Assembly (NCBI GenBank): GCA_011391495.1
Contig: JAABQK010000008.1
Location: 52,311 to 116,310 of the forward strand
Length of the DNA: 64,000 bases
From: Hydrogenophaga sp.
GTDB taxonomy: Bacteria > Pseudomonadota > Gammaproteobacteria > Burkholderiales > Burkholderiaceae_C
Reading direction: 5' to 3'
Part shown: positions 57,927 through 64,000 of the stretch, piece by piece
How the letters are laid out: every line of letters starts with the position of its first letter
How positions within the stretch are numbered: the first letter of the stretch is position 1
Notes under the pieces: generated by a model
The model's input: only the letters and a program-made list of their open reading frames with translations
What the model was told of the DNA's origin: nothing
The model's database searches: none
Position numbers and translations under genes: made by a program

Positions 57927-58907
57927 ATGGCCACAGGCAACAAGCTTCAGCCCATCATCATCAAGCGTGTCAAGAAGAGCGGGCATGCGGCGCATGGCGG
58001 CGCGTGGAAGATCGCCTACGCCGACTTCGTGACGGCCATGATGGCCTTCTTCCTGCTCATGTGGCTGCTGGGTTCCACCGCCAAGGGCGAGCTCGAAGGC
58101 ATCGCCAGCTACTTCAGTTCACCGGTGAAGGTCTCGCTGATGGGTGGCAACGGCACCGGCAACAGCGACAGCATCCTGCCGGGCGGTGGACGCGACCTGA
58201 GCAAGGCCGCCGGCCAGGTGAGCGGCGGCGATGCCGAGCGCGCCGCCCGGCTCATGGGCGCGCAGATGGCGCGCGCCGACCAGGCACGCCAGGACGCCGT
58301 GCGCATCGACGCGTTGCAGCGCAAGATCACGGCGCTCATCACCAACACCCCCCAACTGGCGGAATACGGTTCGCAGATCCAGCTCGACCAGACCGCCGAC
58401 GGCCTGCACATCCAGATCGTGGACGCGCAGAACCGCCCCATGTTCGACGCCGGCAGCGCGCTGGTGAAACCCTACATGCGCGACATCCTGCGCGCGATTG
58501 GGGGCGCCCTCGGCGACGTGGAAAACCGCATCGCGCTGGCCGGCCACACCGACGCCACACCCTATGGCAACGGCCAGCGGGGCTACAGCAACTGGGAGCT
58601 CTCGGCCGATCGCGCCAACGCCTCCCGGCGCGACCTGGTGGCGGGCGGTCTGCCCGATGACAAGCTGTTGCGCGTCGAAGGCCTGGCGTCGAGCCAGCTG
58701 CGCACGCCCGACCAACCCGGCGACCCGGTCAACCGGCGCATCAGCATCGTGGTGCTGACCCGCGAAGCCGAGGCCCGCATGCTGCCCGCCACCGCCCAGG
58801 CGCCGCCCGCGCTGGCGAACAACGGCCCGCCCGAAGCGGCTGCGGCGCCTGCCGGGCTTCAGATTTCCCCGGAAGTGACGAAAACCCAGGCAGAGCCGGC
58901 GCGCTGA
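57927..58907 (+). CDS. motB: Flagellar stator protein MotB
   Basis: MotB anchors the stator to peptidoglycan and carries the proton-binding Asp. The 326 residues have one membrane helix with the key Asp in YADFVTAMMAFFLLMWLLGS (about residue 32), a plug region, and an OmpA-like domain (ALAGHTDATPYGNGQRGYSN, ELSADRANASRRDLV). The Ala/Pro-rich tail is about 45 residues. The start at 57927 uses a GGGAG supplied by repeat copy 14. Confidence 0.97.
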   Translation: MATGNKLQPIIIKRVKKSGHAAHGGAWKIAYADFVTAMMAFFLLMWLLGSTAKGELEGIASYFSSPVKVSLMGGNGTGNSDSILPGGGRDLSKAAGQVSGGDAERAARLMGAQMARADQARQDAVRIDALQRKITALITNTPQLAEYGSQIQLDQTADGLHIQIVDAQNRPMFDAGSALVKPYMRDILRAIGGALGDVENRIALAGHTDATPYGNGQRGYSNWELSADRANASRRDLVAGGLPDDKLLRVEGLASSQLRTPDQPGDPVNRRISIVVLTREAEARMLPATAQAPPALANNGPPEAAAAPAGLQISPEVTKTQAEPAR

Positions 58908-58960
58908 TGCGCGTCCCCTGCACCGATTGATCCTCTCCTCTTTCCTCCACGGAGGCATCC

Positions 58961-59347
58961 ATGGCCAACCCGATGAAATTCCTGATCGTTGACGACTTCT
59001 CCACCATGCGACGCATCGTGCGCAACCTGCTCAAGGAGATCGGCCACACCGACGCCGACGAGGCCGAGGACGGTGCGATTGCCCTGAACAAGCTGCGCAA
59101 CGGCAACTTCAACTTCGTGGTTAGCGACATCAACATGCCGAACATGAACGGCTTCGAGCTGCTGGCCGAGATCAAGAAGGACGAGAAGCTCAAGCACCTG
59201 CCCGTCCTGATGGTGACGGCCGAGGCGCGCAAGGAAGACATCGTGATGGCGGCCCAGGGTGGGGCGGCGGGCTACATCGTCAAGCCCTTCACCAAGGCCA
59301 CGCTGGAAGAGAAGCTGGCCAACATCTTCAAGAAACTCGGCCTCTGA
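58961..59347 (+). CDS. cheY: Chemotaxis response regulator CheY
   Basis: The motor-switching regulator. The 128 residues have Asp11/Asp12 in [18 protein letters not shown], phospho-acceptor Asp56 in [12 protein letters not shown], Thr in [11 protein letters not shown] and Lys in [15 protein letters not shown]. This is the canonical gammaproteobacterial-type CheY sequence. GGAGG precedes the ATG. cheZ lies 14 bases on, making this the likely FliM-binding CheY. Confidence 0.97.
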   Translation: MANPMKFLIVDDFSTMRRIVRNLLKEIGHTDADEAEDGAIALNKLRNGNFNFVVSDINMPNMNGFELLAEIKKDEKLKHLPVLMVTAEARKEDIVMAAQGGAAGYIVKPFTKATLEEKLANIFKKLGL

Positions 59348-59361
59348 GGGGAGCGCTCATC

Positions 59362-59973
59362 ATGAACCAGAGCGAAGAAATTTCGGCCGGCAATCCCGAC
59401 ATGTTCCGCCAGCTCGGGTCGATCACCCGGCAGTTGCACGACGCCCTCAAGGAGCTGGGCTACACCGACAAGCTCAAGGGCACGGTGGACCAGCTGCCCG
59501 ATGCCCAGAGCCGCCTGTCCTACATCGCGCGGCTCACCGGTGAGGCCGCCGAGAAGGTGCTCAACGAGGTGGAGGTCGCCAAGACCGAGCAGGCCCTGAT
59601 CACCGAGCGCGGCCGCCAGCTGATCGACACCATCAGCCGCGTCCCCGGCCTCGCCAAAGCGATGCCGGAGCTGCTGACCTGGTCGCAGGATGTGGTCGCC
59701 ACCAGCGAAAAGAGCGACGCGCGCCTGACCGAGATCATGATGGCGCAGGACTTCCACGACCTCACCGGTCAGGTGATCTCGCGCGTGGTGCAGCTCGCCG
59801 GCACGATCGAGGAGCAGCTGCTCGGCCTGCTGCTGCAGGCGGCACCCAGTGGGCAACCCGGACAGGACCACGCGATCGAACTGGCCGGACCGGTGGTCAA
59901 CCCCGAAGGCCGCACCGATGTGGTGGTTGACCAGGCGCAGGTGGACGACCTGCTCGCGAGTTTGGGCTTTTAG
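59362..59973 (+). CDS. cheZ: CheY-P phosphatase CheZ
   Basis: CheZ dephosphorylates CheY-P to terminate the tumble signal. The 203 residues are helical with the catalytic block MAQDFHDLTGQVISRVVQL (Asp133 and Gln137). The C-terminal CheY-binding helix VDDLLASLGF is present. GGAG precedes the ATG. The stop codon lies inside a hairpin. Confidence 0.97.
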   Translation: MNQSEEISAGNPDMFRQLGSITRQLHDALKELGYTDKLKGTVDQLPDAQSRLSYIARLTGEAAEKVLNEVEVAKTEQALITERGRQLIDTISRVPGLAKAMPELLTWSQDVVATSEKSDARLTEIMMAQDFHDLTGQVISRVVQLAGTIEEQLLGLLLQAAPSGQPGQDHAIELAGPVVNPEGRTDVVVDQAQVDDLLASLGF

Positions 59974-59979
59974 CCCAAA
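59961..59979 (+). other. Hairpin spanning the cheZ stop codon
   Basis: TTTGGGCT (59961-59968) and AGCCCAAA (59972-59979) form a perfect 8-bp stem with a 3-base loop; TAG is in the loop and stem. No T-run follows, so it is not a normal terminator. Confidence 0.5.
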
Positions 59980-59994
59980 CTCTGAGGGTGGGCC

Positions 59995-60086
59995 CACCCC
60001 CATCGCTGGCTCACTGCGTGTAGCCAGCTCCGCCCCTCAAGGGGCAACACCTGCGGCCTGGCGGAGCCAGTTCCGCGGTGTTCCCG
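59995..60086 (+). repeat. Structured intergenic repeat, copy 15 (CACCCCCATCGCT subtype)
   Basis: Starts 21 bases after the cheZ stop, just beyond the stop-codon hairpin. CCCC-TCAA-GGGG, outer stem AACACC (60046-60051)/GGTGTT (60077-60082), GCGG/CCGC, inner CTGGC-GGA-GCCAG. It shares its first arm with copy 8. The rest of the cheZ-flhB gap has a CTTATTC motif near 60154 but no gene. Confidence 0.86.
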
Positions 60087-60220
60087 GTGCAGACAGTTCG
60101 CTCCGGTCGGTCTACGGCTTTCCTGTTCTTTGAAAAGCCCGGTTCAACACCGCCTTATTCCCCTTTAGTTTTTCAACCTGACTTCCACAATCTGGCTCAT
60201 CCCTCCGATGCACCAGAGCC

Positions 60221-61375
60221 ATGGAATCTTCCAGTCAGGACAAGAACCTACCCGCCACCGCGCAGCGCCTGAAGAAGGCGCGCGACGATGGCCAGGTGCC
60301 GCGTTCCAAGGACCTTTCCAATCTCGCGGTGCTGGGCGGCGGTGCGCTGATCCTCATGGCCTTGCTGCCGCTGGGTTTTGGACGCTTGCTCACCGCCCTG
60401 CAGTCTCAGCTGCGCTTTGACCACCAGATGCTGCTGCAACCCCAGCTGGTGCTGGAGCGGCTGACCGACGGCGTGGGGCAGGGGCTCCTGCTGATCCTGC
60501 CGCTGGGCTTGCTGGTGCTGGCCGTGGCGCTGGGGGCGATCCTGGCCTCGGGTGGCTGGGCGCTGAGCACCAAACCCATCACGCCCGACCTCACCCGCCT
60601 CAGCCCGCTGGCCGGCATTGGTCGCCTGTTCTCGCGCCAGCAGCTGGTGGACACGGCCAAGCTCGCCGGCATCACCGCGGTGATTGGCGTGGTGGCCTGG
60701 CAGTTCATCGCTGGCCATGTCGATGCCTTCAGCACCCTGCTGATGCGACCGCTCGAAGGCGCGCTGGGCCAGCTCGGCGCCTGGATGAGCACCGGCGTCG
60801 GCCTGCTGCTGCTGGTGGTGACCTTCTTTGCGCTGATCGACGTACCGATGCAGAAGTTTCTGCATGCGCACCGCCTGCGCATGTCGCTGGAAGAGGTCAA
60901 GCGCGAGCACAAGGAAAGCGAAGGCGACCCGCACGTGAAGGCGCAGCGCCGTGCGCGCCAGCGTGAGCTGGCGCAGGGCAACAGCGTGAATGCCGTGCCG
61001 CGTGCCGACCTGGTGGTGATGAACCCGACCCACTACGCGGTGGCCATCCGGTACGACGACGCCAGCATGAACGCGCCGCGTGTGATCGCCAAGGGTGCCG
61101 ACTTGATCGCGCTGCGCATCCGCGACGTGGCCAAGGCCAGCAACGTGCCGGTGCTGCAGTCGCCCATGCTGGCGCGTGCGCTCTACGCCCATGCCGAGAT
61201 CGACGACGAGATCCCTTCGGCGCTGTACACCGCCGTGGCCCAGGTGCTGGCCTATGTCTACCAGCTCAAGGCCGCGCTCAAGGGCCAAGGCGCCATGCCC
61301 GGCGAGATGCCGACACCGCAGGTGCCGCCCGAGCTCGATCCGCACTGGAAACCCCAGGCCGGAGCAGCCGCCTGA
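60221..61375 (+). CDS. flhB: Flagellar export switch protein FlhB
   Basis: FlhB controls export specificity through autocleavage. The 384 residues have four membrane helices in the first about 210. The cytoplasmic domain carries the cleavage motif VVMNPTHYAVAIRYD (between Asn and Pro, near residue 270). The opening SSQDKNLPATAQRLKKARDD is a typical start. No strong Shine-Dalgarno was seen. flhA follows after 30 bases. Confidence 0.97.
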   Translation: MESSSQDKNLPATAQRLKKARDDGQVPRSKDLSNLAVLGGGALILMALLPLGFGRLLTALQSQLRFDHQMLLQPQLVLERLTDGVGQGLLLILPLGLLVLAVALGAILASGGWALSTKPITPDLTRLSPLAGIGRLFSRQQLVDTAKLAGITAVIGVVAWQFIAGHVDAFSTLLMRPLEGALGQLGAWMSTGVGLLLLVVTFFALIDVPMQKFLHAHRLRMSLEEVKREHKESEGDPHVKAQRRARQRELAQGNSVNAVPRADLVVMNPTHYAVAIRYDDASMNAPRVIAKGADLIALRIRDVAKASNVPVLQSPMLARALYAHAEIDDEIPSALYTAVAQVLAYVYQLKAALKGQGAMPGEMPTPQVPPELDPHWKPQAGAAA

Positions 61376-61405
61376 CGCCCGCGCGTCCAGCAAGAAGGTA
61401 TCCGA

Positions 61406-63490
61406 ATGAACGTCCAACTGAAGTTCCTCCAGCAGTGGCTCGGTCGTCACGCTGCCTGGGCCCAGGGCCTGGCCGCGCCGCTGCTCGTCATCACCGTGCT
61501 GTCGATGATGGTGCTGCCGCTGGCGCCCTGGGTGCTCGACACGTTTTTCACGCTCAACATCGCGCTGGCGCTGGTGGTGATGATGGTGGCGGCCTACATG
61601 CGCCGCCCGCTCGACTTCTCGGTGTTTCCGACCGTGCTGCTGCTGACGACGCTGTTGCGCCTGTCGCTCAACGTGGCCTCCACGCGGGTGGTGCTGCTCG
61701 AGGGCCACACCGGCCCCGGTGCAGCGGGTGCGGTGATCGAGGCCTTCGGCCATTTCCTGATCGGCGGCAACTTCGCGGTCGGCTTCATCGTGTTTGCGAT
61801 CCTGGTGGTGATCAACTTCGTGGTGATCACCAAGGGCTCGGAGCGCATCGCCGAGGTGTCGGCCCGCTTCACGCTGGACGCGATGCCGGGCAAGCAGATG
61901 GCGATCGACGCCGACCTGAACGCCGGCCTGATCGACGAGAAGGAAGCCAAGCGGCGCCGCGCCGAAGTGGGCGAAGAGGCCGAATTCTTCGGCTCCATGG
62001 ACGGTGCCTCCAAGTTCGTGCGCGGCGACGCCGTGGCCGGCATCCTGATCCTGGTGATCAACATCATCGGCGGCTTTGCCATCGGCGTGATGCAGCACGG
62101 CCTGTCGGTCGGCGAGGCGGCCGACAGCTACATCCTGCTGGCCGTGGGCGACGCGCTGGTGGCCCAGATTCCGGGTCTGCTGATCTCGGTGGCCGCAGCC
62201 ATGGTGGTCTCGCGTGTGGGCAAGGACGAGGACCTCGGCGTGCAGGTGATGGAGCAGATGTTCCTCTCCAGCAAGGTCATGGGCATCACCGCCGGGGTGC
62301 TGTTCCTGCTGGGCATCGTGCCCGGCATGCCGCACACAGTGTTCCTGCTCTTTGCCGCCACCATCGGTGCACTGGCCTGGTGGCGCAAGAAAGAGGAGGG
62401 CCGGCCGGCACCGGTCGAGCCCGAAGCACCGGCGGCGAATGCCGACGGCGAGGCCACCTGGGACGACCTGCAGCCGGTCGACCTGCTGGGCCTGGAGCTG
62501 GGCTACCGCCTGATCGCCATGGTGGACAAGACCCGCCAGGGTGACCTGCTGACACGCATCAAGGGCGTGCGCAAGAAGTTCGCGCAGGAAGTCGGCTTCC
62601 TGCCGCCGGCGGTGCACGTGCGCGACAACCTCGAACTCAAGCCCAGTGGCTACCGGATCACGCTGCGTGGCGTGGTGGTGGGCGAGGGCGAGGTGTTCCC
62701 CGGCATGTTCCTGGCCATCGACCCCGGTGGCATCGGCACGCCGCTGATCGGCACCCCCACCACCGACCCGGCCTTCGGCCTGCCGGCGCACTGGATCGAC
62801 GAAAAGCAACGTGAAAACGCGCAAATGGCCGGTTTCACCGTGGTTGATTCCGAGACTGTGCTGGCCACGCATCTTTCACACTTGATGCAAGTCCAGGCCG
62901 CCAAGTTGCTGAGCCGGACGGAGACCCAGGACCTGGTCGAACACGTGACCCGCCTGGCCCCCAAACTGATCGAAGAAGTCGTGCCCAAGATGATTTCCAT
63001 CGCCTCGTTCCAGAAAGTGCTGCAGCTGCTGCTGGAAGAGTCGGTGCATGTGCGCGACATCCGCACCATCATCGAAGCCATTGCCGAACACGCCACCGCC
63101 ACCACCGACCCGGTCGAGCTGGCCCGCCGGGTGCGCATGGCGCTGGCGCCCGCCATCGTGCAGCAGATCTATGGCCCGGTGAAAGAACTCGAAGTGATCG
63201 CGATCGAGCCCGGCCTGGAGCGTCTGCTGATGCAGGCCCTGTCGGGAGCGGCCAACGGCGCGCTCGACCCCGGCGTGGCCGAGATGCTGAGCAAGTCCGC
63301 CTCCGACATCGCCAACCGGCAGGAAGAAAAGGGCGTGCCTGCCTGCCTGCTGGTGCCCGACGCCATCCGCAACGCCATGGCGCGCTTGTTGCGCCGTGCA
63401 GCCCCGCGCCTGCAGGTGCTGGCGCACAGCGAGATACCTGAAACCCACCTGATCCGCATTGGCCCGATTCTTGGAGAGCTAGCAGCATGA
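61406..63490 (+). CDS. flhA: Flagellar export protein FlhA
   Basis: FlhA forms the nonameric export platform. The 694 residues have about eight membrane helices (1-330) with the FHIPEP-type block VFPTVLLLTTLLRLSLNVAS and the conserved KGSERIAEVSARFTLDAMPG. The large cytoplasmic domain starts at about 360. AAGAAGGT lies before the ATG. flhF overlaps its stop by four bases. Confidence 0.98.
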   Translation: MNVQLKFLQQWLGRHAAWAQGLAAPLLVITVLSMMVLPLAPWVLDTFFTLNIALALVVMMVAAYMRRPLDFSVFPTVLLLTTLLRLSLNVASTRVVLLEGHTGPGAAGAVIEAFGHFLIGGNFAVGFIVFAILVVINFVVITKGSERIAEVSARFTLDAMPGKQMAIDADLNAGLIDEKEAKRRRAEVGEEAEFFGSMDGASKFVRGDAVAGILILVINIIGGFAIGVMQHGLSVGEAADSYILLAVGDALVAQIPGLLISVAAAMVVSRVGKDEDLGVQVMEQMFLSSKVMGITAGVLFLLGIVPGMPHTVFLLFAATIGALAWWRKKEEGRPAPVEPEAPAANADGEATWDDLQPVDLLGLELGYRLIAMVDKTRQGDLLTRIKGVRKKFAQEVGFLPPAVHVRDNLELKPSGYRITLRGVVVGEGEVFPGMFLAIDPGGIGTPLIGTPTTDPAFGLPAHWIDEKQRENAQMAGFTVVDSETVLATHLSHLMQVQAAKLLSRTETQDLVEHVTRLAPKLIEEVVPKMISIASFQKVLQLLLEESVHVRDIRTIIEAIAEHATATTDPVELARRVRMALAPAIVQQIYGPVKELEVIAIEPGLERLLMQALSGAANGALDPGVAEMLSKSASDIANRQEEKGVPACLLVPDAIRNAMARLLRRAAPRLQVLAHSEIPETHLIRIGPILGELAA

Positions 63491-64000
63491 ACATCCAGCG
63501 ATTCACCGCACCGACCTCGCGCGAAGCCATGGCCAAGGCGCGCAACACCTTTGGCGACAGTGCCGTCATCCTCTCCACCCGCTCCACCAGCGACGGGTTC
63601 GAGGTGATGGCCGCCGCCGAAGAGAGCCTGGCCACGCTGGCCAACAGCGCCCAGGCAGCGAGCCCGGTGGCGATCCAGGCTGCGCGTTCGCCCGCCCCCA
63701 TCCGCACCCGCACGGCCCAGCCGGCTGCCGTGCTGCCCGCTTCGGTGGAAGAGGACACCGAAGCCCTGTCCATGAGCACGCTGTCGTTCCAGGAGTACGT
63801 GCGCGAACGCATGCTGCGCAAGCGCCGGGCCGCACTGGACGGCGACACCGTGGCCGCCGACCTGCCCGAGGCCTCCGCCCCTGCCGCCGCGGCACCGCGC
63901 CGTGCCCTGGCCAGCCCGGAGCAGATCCGCATCCCGGTGCAGCGCTTCAATGCCCCCGCTGCGCCCGTGGCCACCCAGGTACCCCCGCCCATCCGCACCC
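63487..64000 (+). CDS. flhF: Flagellar placement GTPase FlhF, N-terminal part (runs off window)
   Basis: FlhF is the SRP-type GTPase that sets flagellar position. 171 codons are visible. The N-terminus MNIQRFTAPTSREAMAKARN is the family signature, followed by the B-domain (FGDSAVILSTRST) and a Pro/Ala-rich linker. The GTPase domain lies beyond the window. The start overlaps the flhA stop by four bases (ATGA). flhG and fliA probably follow outside the window. Confidence 0.95.
   Translation, partial: MNIQRFTAPTSREAMAKARNTFGDSAVILSTRSTSDGFEVMAAAEESLATLANSAQAASPVAIQAARSPAPIRTRTAQPAAVLPASVEEDTEALSMSTLSFQEYVRERMLRKRRAALDGDTVAADLPEASAPAAAAPRRALASPEQIRIPVQRFNAPAAPVATQVPPPIRT

Noticed and set aside
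843..60086. Reading the repeats as simple Rho-independent terminators
   Set aside because: No copy has a T-run after its stems, several lie inside operons, and two precede start codons.
843..60086. Reading the repeats as a CRISPR array or tandem repeat
   Set aside because: Copies are dispersed, in both orientations, and not separated by uniform spacers.
60248..62872. Minus-strand open frame of about 870 codons
   Set aside because: Antisense to flhB and flhA; the His/Gln/Arg-rich translation is an artefact of codon bias.

Overview
The window reads as a chromosomal segment of a GC-rich betaproteobacterium of the order Burkholderiales, most likely family Comamonadaceae (Hydrogenophaga-like). 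The evidence is the ftsA-ftsZ-lpxC order, a NarL-type and PAS-kinase-rich signalling repertoire, an flhDC-motAB-cheYZ-flhBAF flagellar layout and very high third-position GC. The assignment rests on gene order and protein character, not on a search. No rRNA, tRNA, CRISPR array, insertion sequence or phage was seen.

Layout. 1-3.6 kb holds the end of the division/cell-wall cluster (ftsA 3' end, ftsZ, lpxC) plus a 58-residue membrane protein. 3.7-10.4 kb, minus strand, holds ruvC, a CdsA/PlsC lipid pair, mtgA, a TonB-like protein, an RNase II-type exonuclease and a YqiA-type esterase. 10.4-15.4 kb holds a 713-residue lipoprotein transcribed divergently from a NarL-type regulator and its 7TM kinase, with two dyad sites between them. 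15.4-17.5 kb holds rodA and a 3-hydroxyisobutyrate dehydrogenase-like gene. 17.7-23.8 kb is a tightly coupled sensory operon: substrate-binding lipoprotein, 7-PAS histidine kinase, Rcp1-type receiver and universal stress protein. 24.2-26.7 kb is a catabolic-looking trio (flavin monooxygenase, DUF2783, VOC protein) behind an operator-like palindrome.

26.8-64 kb is motility. It starts with an unknown gene carrying a good sigma-28 promoter. A minus-strand chemotaxis operon follows (mini-CheZ-like protein, cheY, cheA, cheR, cheD, cheB, hybrid kinase), then a two-component pair and two lipoproteins. The minus-strand flagellar operons are fliL-M-N-O-P-Q-R and fliF-G-H-I-J-K, with fliE divergent and then fliT, fliS, fliD and fliC. 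The plus-strand block is flhD, flhC, motA, motB, cheY, cheZ, flhB, flhA and the start of flhF. Together these give the FlhDC master regulator, the basal body and C-ring, the export apparatus, stator, filament, cap and chemotaxis phosphorelay. cheW, receptors, fliA, flgM and the flg genes are not in the window.

The most unusual signal is a family of about 15 intergenic elements of roughly 80-90 bp. Most sit within a few bases of a stop codon, oriented with the gene they follow; the two on the motA and motB side of inverted pairs instead abut a start codon. Their stems change sequence from copy to copy but stay complementary, so structure appears to be conserved rather than sequence. Three pairs are inverted against each other, and several copies lie inside flagellar operons.
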